Assembly (NCBI GenBank): GCA_007922305.1
Contig: ML677366.1
Coordinates: 9,975,433 to 10,039,432, forward strand
Direction: 5' to 3'
Source of the DNA: Dermatemys mawii
Taxonomy: Eukaryota; Chordata; Testudines; Dermatemydidae
Length of the DNA stretch: 64,000 nt
The stretch's first letter is position 1. Each line of letters opens with the position of its first letter. Position numbers and translations under genes: made by a program. Under the pieces are notes generated by a model, which did no database searches, was not told where the DNA came from, and saw only the letters and a list, made by a program, of their open reading frames with translations. Shown here piece by piece: positions 47,771 to 59,775 of the stretch.

Positions 47771-47904
47771 GGTCTGCTTTGATTTACTAGCAGATTGATC
47801 CCACTGGTCTAGCACTGTTCTCTTGCCCAGCAGATGTGAAGATCTGGTTGTTGTCTCAAAGGGAATGATGTAAATACCATGGGTAGAGTCTTTCAAGATT
47901 ACTA

Positions 47905-48240
47905 GAATTACCATACTGGATCAGACCCATTGTCCATCTAATCCAGGCTCTGACTGTGGCCAGCATCAGACAAAGGTGCAAAAAATACCAGGCAGGTGTG
48001 GGATGATCTCGCCACCCCTTCTCCAAGAAGATCTCATCCAAATCCTTACTAATTAGATGCTGATTTAAATCATGAAGCATGACTTATTATAGACATTCAA
48101 AAACTTCCATAAGTATTAACTATTATAACTCTGACTATTCTTGTTATCCATATTAATGTCCAATTCCTTTATAAATCTCACTAAATTCTTGGCTCTAAAA
48201 CATCCTGTGGCAATGAGTTCCACAGTCTTAAACAAAGGAT
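47905..48240 (-). mobile_element. CR1 LINE 3' end, minus strand, decayed
   Basis: CCATACTGGATCAGACCCATTG and TCCATCTAATCCAGG are the complement of the CR1 3' end ('ctggatt agatggacc...ctgacccagtatgg'). CATCCTGTGGCAATGAGTTCCACAG near 48205-48230 matches the complement of 'tgtggaactcattgcc' further into the element. Confidence 0.7.
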
Positions 48241-48674
48241 ATCTTCTACTGACATGGGAATAGACAAGATGAATCAGGATGTCTTCAAAATCAATGATTT
48301 TATACTAGAAAAAGGTTATAGACTCAGCATATCCAAGACCAAAAATACCTTACTTTGCCATAAGGGTGCTAGTCCTTTTCTTTAAATGGTAGGTACCATA
48401 ACTGTGCAGATGAAGTCAACATTTTTAGAATTTGTTCTGCATGTATAATGATCCCAGCATGTTCCATCCCTTTGATACAGGGATCATCAGAACTAATGAA
48501 CAGATCCTTAAAGGGAACAATGGGAGTTATGCACCAAAATACATAAAAGCACTGACCTCTACCACTTCAGAGAAAGAAGTATCTCCAATAGTTTGTAGCA
48601 GTACTAGGCTGTTATCCCCGAGGAAAACTGCCACTATAAGGGAATAATGCACATGCTTATAGGTCACCACTTGT
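48241..48674. other. no gene seen
   Basis: Unique sequence between a CR1 fragment and the hAT element. Confidence 0.35.
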
Positions 48675-48682
48675 GAAATTAC

Positions 48683-49992
48683 TAGGGCTATCAAGCAATT
48701 TAAAAAATTGTGATTAATTGAGCTGTTAAATCATAATAGAATAGCATTTATTTAACTATTTTGCATGTTTTCTACATTTTCAAATATATTGATTTCAATT
48801 ACAACACAAAATACAAAATCTACAGAGTTCACTTTATATTTATTACAAATATTTGCACTGTAAAAAACAAAAGAAATAGTATTTTTCAATTCAATTAATT
48901 GTACTGTAGTGCAATCTTTTTAAAGTTAAACTTACAAATGTAGAATTATGTAAAAAAAGACTATATTCAAAAATAAAACAATGTAAAACATTAGCGCCTA
49001 AAGTCCAGTCAGTCCTACTTCTCGCTCAGCCAATCGCTGAGACGAACTAGTTGGTTTACATTTGCAGAAGATAATGCTGCCTGCTTCTTGTTTACAATGT
49101 CACCTGAAATTGAGAACAGGCATTTGCATGGCACTGTTGTAGCTGCAGTCACAAGATATTTACATGCCAGATGTGCTGAAGATTCATATGTCCCTTCATG
49201 CTTCAACCACCATTCCAGGGAACATACGTCCATGCTGATGACAAGTTTTGTTCAATAACGATCCAAAGCAGTGCGGATCAATGCATGTTCATTTTCATCA
49301 TCTGAGTCAGATGCTACCAGCCAAAGGTTGATTTTCTTTTTTGGTAGTTTGAGTTCTGTAGTTTCTGCATCAGAACGTTACTCTTTTAAGACTTCTGAAA
49401 GCATTCTCAACACCTTGTCCCACTCAGATTTTTGAAGGCACTTCAGATTCTTAAACCTTGGGTCGAGTGCTGTGGCTATCTTTAAAAATTTGACATTGGT
49501 ATCTTCCCTGCATTTTTGTCAAATTTGCAGTGAAACTGTTCTTAAAACAAATAATGTGCTGGGTCATCATTCGAGACAGCTATAACATGAAATATATGGC
49601 AAAATGTGGGTAAAACAGACCAGGGGACATACAATTCTCCCCCAAGGCATTCAGTCACAAATTTAATTAATGCATTTTTTTAAGGAGCATCATCAGCATG
49701 GAAGCATGTCCTCTGGAACAATGGCCAAAGCATGAAGAGGCATATAAATCTTTAGTGCATCTGGCAAGTAAATCTTGCAACACCAGCTACAACAGTGCCA
49801 TGCAAATGCCTGTTCTCATTTTCAGATGATACTGTATTCCATGTTGTAAGTGAAATCAACGTATTTGAAAATGTAGAAAAACATCCAAAAATATTTAATA
49901 AATTTAAATTGGTATTCTATTGTTTAAAAGTGTGATTAATCATGATCTTTTTTAGTTAATCGTGAGTTAACTGCGATTAATCGACAGCCCTA
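48683..49992 (-). mobile_element. hAT transposon relic with fold-back structure
   Basis: A 1310-bp element with termini TAGGGCTATC and GACAGCCCTA and a perfect 8-bp target duplication GAAATTAC (48675-48682, 49993-50000). The left arm (48683 to about 49245) holds, on the minus strand, the 3' end of a hAT transposase gene plus its 3' non-coding end. The right arm (about 49690-49992) holds the same gene end on the plus strand with an internal deletion. For example, 49107-49190 and the complement of 49745-49830 share 'gagaacaggcatttgcatggcactgttgtagctg', and both ends share 'gtagaaaa(a)catg/ccaaaa'. The middle (about 49246-49689) is more upstream transposase sequence on the minus strand. The 5' half of the gene is absent. 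Confidence 0.88.
49015..49233 (-). pseudogene. hAT transposase C-terminal dimerisation domain, fragment
   Basis: The 72-residue frame has the hAT C-terminal dimerisation signature: W near residue 8, SSAHLACKYLVTAATTVPCKC (about 18-38), then LFSISGDIVNKKQAALS and NVNQLVRLSDW. In the family the 'P(S/C)E/KR(V/L)FS' and 'G.I...KR..L....V..L' positions form the helical dimer interface. Upstream transposase sequence continues on the minus strand to about 49689 with frameshifts and stops. It cannot make an active enzyme. Confidence 0.88.
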
Positions 49993-50182
49993 GAAATTAC
50001 CTGTGTCATTTTTTACTCCCAGACACACAATATTTAATATATAGCTAAGAATGGGCAAAAGGTTTTGCAAACAATAAGAACTGACCTGCAATCTTGCCCA
50101 CAACTCAGAATGAATTTCTTTGATGCTCTAATACATCTTTTAGTATTTCTTGTAACACTACACATTTTAATGCTACCACTGC

Positions 50183-50736
50183 TGGCATATTGTGGTTATT
50201 TCTGGCGCCCATACTTCAAGGATGCTGAAAAACTGGAGGGGGTTCAGAGAAGAGCCACAGGAATGATAAATGGATTGGAAAACGTGTTATAGTGCAAGAC
50301 TGAAGAAACTCAATCTATTTAGCTTATCAAAGAGAAGCTTAAGGGGTGATTTGATCATAGTCTATACGTAGCTACAGGGGGAATAGAAATTTGATAATGG
50401 GCTCTCCATTCTAGCAGACAAAAGTGTATAACAAGATCCACTGGTTGGAAGTTGAATCTAGAGAAATTCAGACTAGAAATAAAGCGCACATTTTTAACAG
50501 TGAGGGTAATTAATCATTAGAACAACTTACTGGGGGCTGTAGTGAATTCTACATCACTGGAAACTTTTAAACCAAGATTGGATGTTTTTCTAAAAGCTAT
50601 GTTCTAGTTGAGCCATATCCATTGGACTGGAAGCAGGAATTAATTCAGGGAAGTCCTGTGGCCTGTGTTATTCAGTAGGTCAGATTAGATGATCACAATG
50701 AGTCCTTCTGACCTTAGCCTCTTAGATTCATAGATG
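50183..50736 (+). mobile_element. CR1 LINE 3' end
   Basis: GGAGGGGGTTCAGAGAAGAGCCACAGGAATGAT (RAT.MI region), AGACTGAAGAAACTCAATCTATTTAGC, AAGGGGTGATTTGATCATAGTC and AACAACTTACTGGGGGCTG give the coding end. The 3' non-coding end is GTCAGATTAGATGATCACAATG with CCTTCTGACCTTAGCCTCTTAG. It is 5'-truncated and starts only 190 bp right of the hAT element. Confidence 0.85.
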
Positions 50737-51159
50737 AATAGATTTTGTTTAGAACCAGAAATAAAAGCATACAGAAGAAAAAATAAACATCCTCCCAAAC
50801 CCCATGAAAAAGCATATTTTCATAATTGCAAGCCTAATTCTGTATATCTGAGAGGTTCAGATAAGGTCTAGAGAAGCATCTGAACTCTAGGATGCTCTTC
50901 CAATGCAAACATCAAAACCTTTCAGGGGTCACCAACCTACATAGAGTATAACTCTGTTTTTAGAATCCAGGCATTGGCATCAGGTTGAATTTCATGTTGT
51001 GTTTAAATCTGAATTACATTGTATTTTTATAGCAATAGGAGACTTGCCTTCTCAACTTACTAAACAATTCCATCGTGCTTTATATTCAGGTGCTTTATAC
51101 TCTAAGGCCCTGGGAAGAGGCCTCTTCACAATGAACCATATTAGAATGAATATATATAG
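50737..51159. other. no gene seen
   Basis: Unique AT-rich sequence. Confidence 0.35.
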
Positions 51160-51210
51160 AATTCTTTGCTTTGAGATCCTTGAATGAAAGGTGATACAGA
51201 AGTGCACTTT
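51160..51210 (+). repeat. MIR-like SINE scrap
   Basis: TTTGCTTTGAGATCCTTGAATGAAAGGTGATACAGAAGTGC corresponds to the 'cgctttgagatccttggatgaaaggtgctatataagtgc' segment. Confidence 0.5.
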
Positions 51211-51424
51211 AGAAACATTTAGTAATGTTACGTTTAAGCACAGGCCTATGAAGTAGGTATACCTATACTACAGTGAGGAATTGGACTATAAACCAGGAAT
51301 AACACCTACTCACGCCAATTCCTACTCTTCTGCTCTAAATTATAAGAGGCATTTTTAGTGGCTTCTCTTTAGTAAACAGGCACATGGTGTTTAGAGCTCT
51401 CTGTTGTGCCCCTGAGAATCAGGT

Positions 51425-51560
51425 CTTATTAACTGTATTTTTATTTATTATTTTTATCATGGTAGCACCTAGATGGTTGGCTGGGTTGGGATCCCATCAT
51501 GCTAGGTGCCGTACATAGATATCGTAAAAAACATCCCATGCCTGAAACCGTTTCCAGTCT
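51425..51560 (-). repeat. MIR-like SINE 3' part
   Basis: TATTTATTATTTTTATCATGG followed by GGGATCCCATCATGCTAGGTGCCGTACA is the reverse complement of the recurrent 3' module. Confidence 0.6.
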
Positions 51561-51807
51561 TAGTGTAATACAAGAATTAATAGATAGGTGGAACAAACTG
51601 AGCTTCTGGAGGACAATGTGTGAGTACTACAAACATGTCCTTATGTAGATTAGCTGTGGGCACAATTTGTAGTTACAGGAGGGTTTGTTTTGTTTTCGTT
51701 GCTATCAGTTCAGTGGCAATAGTCTCTGCTTGCCTCATACCTAGCTGTTATCAGGCATAGCTTCTTGTGCTGGGGTATGAAATTGGAGCATGATGTCAGC
51801 TTATTCT

Positions 51808-51966
51808 TTTGCCAGAAGCTGGGAATGGACAACAGGGGATGGATCACTTGATGACTACCTGTTCTGTTCATTCCCTCTGGGGCACCTGGCATTGGTCACT
51901 GTCGGAAGACAGGGTACTGGACTAGATGGATCTTTGCTCTGACCCATTAGAGCCGTTCTTATGTAA
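51808..51966 (+). mobile_element. CR1 LINE extreme 3' end
   Basis: TGCCAGAAGCTGGGAATGGACAACAGGGGATGGATCACTTGATGACTACCTGTTCTGTTCATTCCCTC-type text, GGCACCTGGCATTGGTCACTGTCGG and GGACTAGATGGATCTTTGCTCTGACCC end at GCCGTTCTTATGTAA. It is nearly identical in layout to the tail of the CR1 ending at 33884. Only about 160 bp remain, so it is strongly 5'-truncated. Confidence 0.88.
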
Positions 51967-54166
51967 GGTCCTGTATTGATGTGCAATTCCTTCTTGGGCT
52001 TATTTGTTCTGCTGCTTTAGTTCTCCACTAGTAAGGTTCTGTCCTTCTCCATTATTTCAGGGTTTTATCTCCTCATAGGCTGGCTATTTTGTGGATAATA
52101 TTACCAGATTCCAATCATACATCGGCATGGAGAATAGAGGCCAATTTCCACTCCTAGGTATCAATTCAATCATTTATACAACCTCCTGGGACCTGACCTG
52201 GAAGAGGCTAGTTTTGCATGGCTCACTCCCATGATCTTCTACACCACACTGTTTCACATAAGCAGGCTGTGTGCCTTTCTTTTTGCCGCATACTCCTGCA
52301 GTCCTATATCAAGGGCTGATCTCAAACAAACGAACTGAATGTGTCAGTGCTTCAGAAGAAAGGCACGTCTCAGCCTGTTGTAACTGCAGGGCCACACCCT
52401 GCAGGACAGGGAAAAGAACATCCACCCCGCTAGATACCAGACACAAGGGAAGAAACTTCATTTCCATTATCACCTCCCTTCATCCACTCAAAACACATCG
52501 CTGCAGGGGTTGTCATGGTGATGCAGGTTTGACCTCTCACTTTTTACTCTTCCAGGAGCTAAAAGGTAAAAATGAGGTATTCTGACTCAAATGGAAATCA
52601 ACCTCCCGCCGTTAAAATGACATTTAGTCGCTTTTGCCCTTCGTCAAACCTAATGCGCTGTGGCCAAGATTAAAATTAATTAATTCGTTAAAGTAAAACA
52701 GCCCAAGTGCAAAGAAACAGAGGGGGCTTGATTCAAGAGCAGTACCAGAATTGTGCCTGACAGTAAAGGCCCCTGTCAAAGTTTCACATAAATCCATGTT
52801 ACCACACCCTGTGCTTCACCTCTTTCTCTGTCTGCAGTGGTTTGGTTGGTTGGTTTGGGGGTTGTGTGGGTGGCAGCTATAGGGCAAGGAATCAAACTAT
52901 TGCTTGAACTGTATAGCAGCCTCAGAAGCCATTACTAGCATCCTGCCATATGCGAGACTGCAAAGGGTAAATTCATTTATGTATATTTATATTCTCGAGA
53001 CGTGGGCTTCAGCAAACCAGCTGTTTTGCCAGATTGGCAGAGGCAGGCTGGCACACACACTCTCCTAGTCTCTGGATCGAGGCAGTCAGCTGAGCAGAGG
53101 TGTTTGTGTGGATGTGTGAGGCGGTCTCTGTTTTCTGTGCTTGCAAAGCTGTCGTCCTCTGTCTGCCAGGTTAGGAGCCCAGCTCTCTGCTGTGGTAACC
53201 ATCGCTTTTTCCCCCACCAGTTTGACACAGCAGCAGGCCATGATCACTCAAGGAGCCAATGTGATCGCAAAGCAGTTTTGTTTAGATTATGGATGGGCCA
53301 GCTGCACAGAAAACCTCTGATGCAAATTCCTTAGCCCATGGTAGACGTATGTCAAACCTACTTCTGCATATAAATTCCCCAGAATTACAAGGTAGGGGAG
53401 AGCTACTGATTTGTCATGACTGAACTAAATTAAGCTGGGGTATATGTTATTTTTTTTAAAAAAAAAAACAACATCTGCAGAGTTACTAATAAAATGGGCA
53501 TAGCCAGATCCAGCTATTGCATGCCAGTGAAAAGAAAGCCTAGGCCAGGAAGGCGGCTTGTTCTGCGGCCAAGAACAAAGTCTCAGTGTAGTTATTTAAT
53601 CTTACCCTAAAACTACACATCTCACTCTGATTTCTCTTGCCTGTGCAGGGGGAGAAATAGCAGCTCCTTGGTACCTGCTGTCCCTCAATCGCACACCATC
53701 AACCTGGGTAGACCAAGCAGAGCAAGGACTTGGGTTTATCTTTATGAAGTTTCTTTTAGAAACAAAGCCAGTCCCCACCACAATACAGCAATGATTTGGT
53801 TTCCCCATCTAACAGTGACCAACACTAAGAAAGGCATAGAGCAGAGTACCATGAAGGAAGGGCAGTGAATTGCTTCCTGACCCCACTGGTAGTCAGTTTA
53901 TACCCTGAACCATACAGTTTGATAGCATGAATAGTGATCTACCAACAGCATCCTGCGGACCTGCGTTCCACAGGTTAATTATAGGAAAGCATCGTTCGAT
54001 ATAAACAGGCCCAAATATTTGTTTCTGGAGTAGCTGTTTTTCTATGCATGTGAGCCAGTATTAAACTGCAGTGAGCCTGGTCTGCCTCTTTGTAGAAGGC
54101 GGAAAGGGGGTCAAATTAGATGTAATACACTTGTCTAATGCTGGGGAGGGGGATTTTCTAAGTTTA
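51967..54166. other. no gene seen; candidate regulatory block inside
   Basis: Contains the AT-rich, repeat-free block at 52590-52810 listed separately. Near 53940-54000 CATCCTGCGGACCTGCGTTCCACAGGTTAATTATA is likely an old minus-strand CR1 scrap. Other sequence is unique. Confidence 0.35.
52590..52810. promoter_or_regulatory. candidate conserved non-coding element
   Basis: Repeat-free block with TTAAAATTAATTAATTCG (overlapping homeodomain cores) near 52670. A pair of inverted TGACAG/CTGTCA words, the MEIS/TGIF-type core, lies at about 52758-52779 (CCTGACAG...CCTGTCAAAG). There is no coding frame. The function is inferred from motif content only. Confidence 0.25.
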
Positions 54167-54174
54167 GGCTGTAG

Positions 54175-54534
54175 CAGGAGTGGCTAAACTGTGGCTCTTT
54201 TAGACTAAAAGTGCAGCTCACTGAATCCCCCTCTTCCCTCTCCCTGCCCCCATTCTCCATTGACTAGACTGGGGGAAAGGAGGAGCTTGGGACTTCTGCC
54301 CTGCGGCAGGGTGGTGGGGGCTTCTGCCTTCTGCCCAGTGGGGAGGGGTTCTCAAGGCCTCAGCATTGAGATGCATCTGCCAGGGCTCAGGGCTTCAGAT
54401 GGAGTGGAGCTGAAGCCCTGAGCCCCAACAGGTATCTCCTGCAGGGCTGAAGGCCTGGCAGATATTCTCCAGCTCTTGAACTTCTGAAGAGTGTCAGATG
54501 CAGCTCGGAGGACCAGTAAGTTTGACTGCCCCTG
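54175..54534. mobile_element. non-autonomous hAT-like element
   Basis: The left terminus CAGGAGTGGCTAAACTGTGGCTC and the right terminus CAGTAAGTTTGACTGCCCCTG are imperfect inverted repeats of the CAGGGGTGGCCAAACT type I know from turtle hAT MITEs. The interior is GC-rich with repeated GGGCTTCTGCC/AAGCCCTGAGCC words. The 8-bp flanks agree only at half of the positions, so the insertion is old or its borders have shifted. Confidence 0.7.
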
Positions 54535-54542
54535 CTCTAAAG

Positions 54543-55924
54543 GAAAGATTCATCCCTCGAGTAGCTCTATGGGCTTCATTACAGTTACAACAGGGAGGTC
54601 AGTTTGGTCCTTTTTGCACACACTGGGTAGGAGGGCGAGCATAGCAGCCCAGTGCTATCTGTGCCTATTGTAACTTTGGAAATTCGAGCAGCCGATGTGC
54701 ATTCAGAAGCTGCTGATTCATCTATAGTTATGATCCTAAATTCATATCTCAAATGCATTTATAATTCATTCTCTCACTGTCATCCTGCATTTTCTACAAT
54801 CTCAAAGCTCCAAGTGTTATTAGATAAAATAACCAATGACATTTTATGGTTACAGTACAGACTACAACCACTAAATCCATGTGAAACCACCCCACTCCCC
54901 TGCAAATACATCCCTTCACTCCAGGAGAAACGTTCTGCTTTTCACATTTAATTGTACTAGTTATCATCTATTCCTACTCACCGGGCATTAAAATACACCC
55001 TGTTTAAGCTCTGATGCACTACTAATTGGAGTAGAGCTTGCATCTAAAATAGCACATATATTTTACATTACATCACTTTGTAAAATGTCTTCCAAAAGCC
55101 CTCTCCATACTAGCTCTCTCCAGGGCTTTACCTAGAGCATCTTCTTTCTTTTTAGTGCCATCATTTAAGTGTTTGCTTTTTAGTAGAATGAACTTGTCAG
55201 CAACTGGCTGGCTCCCCACCAATTCCACCCCTGCTCTTTAAATGCCCAACTCTGTAACATGGCTCCAGAGAACTTGTGCCAAAGACATTTCAACAATCAG
55301 CCAATCAACATTCTCCAGGGCTGGCAGATCATTTTTAGAGCCTAATCAACATTCTGCTCAGCCCACAGGTCACTTTCGGGGCCAGTCAGGATTGACCAAA
55401 GGGGCTGACCAAAGATGGCACCCCTGAGAATGAAGGAAAACCTTGGCAAGTGGGCAGGTTGGTGCCATAAGCATGTAGACTGCCCAGCAGATAGTCCTCC
55501 CAGCACTTCCATTTGTGGAATGTGGATGGCTGGTTATTGGAGACTTGGCACTATAGCTAGTCGTTGTTTTACAGAGCAAATCCCTGCAATTTGCCCTATG
55601 GGACTGCAGATAGCAGGGCATATTTATGTGTCTAATAAAAACCCCAACTGCATAAAAGATATAGTATAAATAAGTTCTGTAGGAATGGCCACAAATATTT
55701 TAACATCATTATAAAAAACAATATCCAAAGAAAACATGTAGGACAAAATATTGAGTATATGACTTCCAATCTCTGTGTTCAATCTATATCAGTTTTATTT
55801 AAATTATATGCATATGAACTGAAACTATTTTGTGGCTGCTTATGTCTTCCAGGGCACAATATTTATTTCCCAGCTGATTCTGGAGTGGGGGCGGGAGGGG
55901 GGCAGCTTGAGAGTAAGGTACAAG
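54543..55924. other. no gene seen
   Basis: Unique sequence with only short chance open frames. Confidence 0.35.
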
Positions 55925-56140
55925 TCTGGAAAAAGGTGACTTGAGACCTAATCTGAACTCTGCTACATATTTCCTGTGTGATCTCAGGCAAAATATTTAA
56001 TCCCGGGGTGCCTCAGTTTCCTCCTCCATAAAACAAAGATAATAATACTGACCTCTCCGGGTGTTGAGAGACTGAATTCATGTTCATGACATGTCTTGCG
56101 ATCCTCCAGTAGAAAGCATGATAGACATAAAAGTTGTAAA
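55925..56140 (+). repeat. MIR-like SINE, middle part
   Basis: GTGTGATCTCAGGCAAAATATTTAATCCC, GTGCCTCAGTTTCCTCCTCC, TAAAACAAAGATAATAATACTGACCTC and GGTGTTGAGAGACTGAATTCATG follow the MIR order (splice-like 'cctcagtttcctc' core, then 'taaaatggggataataatac'). Confidence 0.75.
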
Positions 56141-57403
56141 TAAATCTTTGTAATTCACATCAGTTTCATTTTGGACATACGCTCTGTGATTGACATTGGC
56201 CTATTGAGTCTTGTACTGTTTTAACGTGTTCCTAGACATGAGAATGATAGACACACTTTAAAATTTGAAAAATGTGATTTGAAAATACTTGAATTCTGAC
56301 CTCAAGATGATTCATATTCAGTTATGATTACAGTGCTTTTAAATCCTTTTAACTCCACCCATCATCCTTCTTTACAGTGAATGAAATGTAAATGATTAAT
56401 CTACAAGAAGGCCATGCTAGAGTGTTGTTCTGGATAAATTGAATGCCAGAGAGATCTAGATCATGCAATTCTTGGGAACCCCAAAATTCCAGTAATTATG
56501 TGTAAAGCAGGACCAGACCCAGAAAAGTTGTGCTTTCAGTTCAGATTTTGCTGGACTATAATGCCCCAATGGTAAGTATTATCAGCCAAAGAAAAAAAAG
56601 AGACCAGTTTTAAAAGGACAACTATTAGGTTTCTATTTCTGGCTGGAACGTTTTCTCTAAATGTTTCTTTTAGAGGAACTAAAAAACAACAGGTCAACAA
56701 TTACTAACTCCACACTTAGAACTCCCTTCCCCAATCATTGAGAATCATCCTATTTTTCCCCCTGGAATCTCCCCCTGGAATCTAGTGAAAAAAGTGTCAT
56801 TTTTCTTTAAAACATTCTCTGCACACACAAAAAAAATACACTTCAAAAAAGACGGCTGAGGTTACATCGCAGAAGGGAAATAGAAACACCAGGAACTTTT
56901 TGAAAGTAATATACAGATATGGGAAAGTCTGATTAACATATAAAACAGAAACCACTTGAAACTTGTATGTATATATATAGGACTCTTTTCCTCTACTGCT
57001 GGAGGAAAGTTTTAAATATACTCCTACTCTCCCACTCCTACAAAGAAGTTTTAGATGGAAAAAAATTATTATTAGGAGGGGTTTTTTTGTTTTTATTTCT
57101 TCAGGTAGTCTAAGTGTTCTTTCACACAGTTAAAGAAACTGCATAGCTTCTCCAGAGCTTCCTATCACAGTGCAGTTTAGTTTGTTTCTGTACCATGTAA
57201 CTTAACTGCCCTCCACTGGATGTAAAAGGCAAATGCAAGTTCTGTACTGAAGTATAAAAGCACAGCCCGGTTCTGTCTCTCTGCTATACTGCAGCCCACA
57301 GGTTAGTATAATCTGAGTTAATAATTCTGAGCAAACTAAGTCGTCTGATGAAAATTCTCTCCTGTTCTTCAGCAAAGTGATCATAATGTCGTCTTTCTGT
57401 TCC
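56141..57403. other. no gene seen
   Basis: AT-rich unique sequence. A perfect 13-bp tandem duplication (CCCCCTGGAATCT) lies at 56758-56783. Confidence 0.4.
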
Positions 57404-57411
57404 TTGCCATG

Positions 57412-57543
57412 TAGGGTGTCCAGATGTCCCGATTGTATAGGGACAGTCCTGATTTTGGGATCTTTTTCTTATACCGGGTCCTATTCCCTCCCACCCCCCT
57501 ACTCCCTGTCCCGATTTTTCACATTTGCTGTCTGGTCATCCTG
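57412..57543 (+). mobile_element. hAT MITE, TAGGGTGACCAGA family, copy 6
   Basis: Termini TAGGGTGTCCAGA and TCTGGTCATCCTG. The target duplications TTGCCATG (57404-57411) and TTGACATG (57544-57551) match at seven of eight positions. At 132 bp it is slightly longer than the other copies, because the C-rich internal stretch is extended. Confidence 0.92.
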
Positions 57544-57551
57544 TTGACATG

Positions 57552-59775
57552 CAGCCTCTCTGCCCTGTGTTCACTTCAACGGTGTTTAGGGAAATGAAAC
57601 TATTGTCAGCGAAAAAAATGTTACTCAGAGTGAGCATTTTGATGGTGATATTGGGATGTTAAGTGCTCTTGCTCATACAAGCAAGCAAGCAGCAATCACT
57701 TTTCATGGGTTTAGTTAAGACCAATTTCTCAGAAAGTCAGAGATAGAAGGTGCCAGTCACCTTGTTCGCCCATCAGTCATTGCTGACTGATCTATTCTTA
57801 GCAGCAGCAGGAGACCTTTTAGAGCTTCCACAAATCTTGCCCTTCTGCCCACTGGTTTTGGTGCCATGACTTTGAGAAATCTTTTGAGTTGTTCATTACC
57901 AATTTAACAACCTGTTCAGATGCAGGATGAGAGATTCTTCTGAATCAGTTGGTTATATCACTTAAACCCACTCCGGGAGCTGCCATTCAAAGCACCGCTT
58001 ATGCTTTTTAAGGAGTCACTAGATAGCACAGTGATGTGTGTGGTATAAGATGCCATATAGAAGAGAATCAACAGCACTTGAACTCATGTCTTGGTAGGTA
58101 TACCGGTTGATGAAGAATTTTTCAGCTATTCCTCATCCACCCTCTCCCCCACCTCCTCCCAACCTCTCCGACCCTCCCAATATCTCTGTCACCTCTAACT
58201 CCTGCTATGCATCCTGCCCCCGGGTTAGCATGAATGCCTTCCACATGATGCATTTTGGAGGGGTTTCCACTGCATGGGGCACAGAGTGAGTCTGCTTAGC
58301 TCTTCCAGTTGGTGGTTTCCTTTAGACACAGTGGCTCTGAACCGAAGACTGTCGTGTTCAATAAGATTTACGATCCCAGTTGCCTCAAGATTTAGCTTTT
58401 CGTTTCCAGTGCAGGCCTTGATGGCTCAGACACGCGATGTTGGATTGTCGCTCTCCATCAGAATCAGGGAGACGGTTAGTGGAATGTTGGGTAGAAATAT
58501 CTTCACTGCAGTCCCTGAGCCACAGGCAGCTGAGACCTGGGTTTCCTGGTCTGAGGGCCAAATCTTTGCATTCCTTGCTCAGGAAAAACCCAGCTGAGTT
58601 CTAGGTTTATTTTGCCTGGATAAGAACTTCAGGATTTGACCTTTGGAACCTTATACCAAGTGCTAAATTGATTTAATTCCGATTTCAAATGAAAGGTTTT
58701 GCCTTGAGGAACAATGACTCTCAGAGCAGTGTTGGATTGCGGCGTGGTTGAAGCCATACCTGTTTTCTGTTTTCTTTTCAAGTAACTTCTGCCCTCATCA
58801 ATTCTGTGTCATCAATATTCAGAATCCACGTTCTAACTACAGTAATGAAAACAATGCCCAATTATTTCTGCGGGGAGGGTTGATTAGTGAGTCTTTCCTC
58901 CCCACACTCTACAGTCTGCAAACAGCATTCACCTTAACTTCATGACTTTTTTTTTTGTAATTTATAGAGCATTACATATCATGAGGCCATAATGCCAGCT
59001 GATGTAATGTGTAATAAATTTGAAATAACCAACCATTTATCATTTATTTTTCTCCTGGTGTGACAACATGGAAGATAAATTTAAAAGAAAGTTGTTTTAA
59101 AAGACAAAACGCAAAGCAGAAGAAAAGCAAAAGAAAGAAAAGAAAAGAAAAAAGAAAAGAAAAGAATGTTCTTGACGTCCTAAATAAACCTGTCCAATTA
59201 ATAACCTATCTGGCCATTCCCCCCACCTCCCTTCACGACTGTGGTACACTCCATTTTAAAACATCTTGTTATTGTACAGTGCATCAAAATAGGTGAAGAA
59301 ATATTAGGAAATGTCACAAACGATAGCTCCAGACTGTGTGTTTATGAAGAGTGTGCACCTGAGTTACTGGGCTGGCAAAGGTTGCTGCCACAGACTTAAT
59401 GCCTGAACATCCTGGTGAGAGAGCCCTGCCATCAGATGGTCAGAGAGCAGCTACAGTTTGGGTGGAAGGCACAGCTGTTTGCTGTTCTTTGCTGGAGAAA
59501 ACTTACTGAGTCATGACAGGCAGTGAGTCAAACATCAATAATATATAAAGAACATTTTATATGGTAACAATTATTCCCTCGTATACCAAGGCCCAGGGTC
59601 AAAATATACTTTATAATAACTCTCCAACAGTAATCTAATCTTAGTACTATAATGAAATTGCCACAACACAATAAGTATATATATTATATTGTAAAACATG
59701 GCAGAAGACCACTTATGTGGTCATGAAAACCAGCCCATAAACTACTATATTTCAAAAGCCACATGAACAGTTTCA
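57552..59775. other. no gene seen
   Basis: Mostly unique. The A-rich tract at 59099-59166 is listed separately. The 107-codon frame at 58274-58597 has no recognised similarity. Confidence 0.4.
59099..59166. repeat. A-rich (AAAGA)n low-complexity tract
   Basis: Irregular AAAGA/AAAAG units over nearly 70 bases; could be the decayed tail of a retrocopy, but no body is seen upstream. Confidence 0.8.

Noticed and set aside
53217..53319. Exon-like frame (LTQQQAMITQGANVIAK...) after a CTTTTTCCCCCACCAG acceptor
   Set aside because: The acceptor looks good, but the frame ends at a stop after about 33 codons, no donor is nearby, and I cannot match the peptide to a family. Worth a search, but not annotated.
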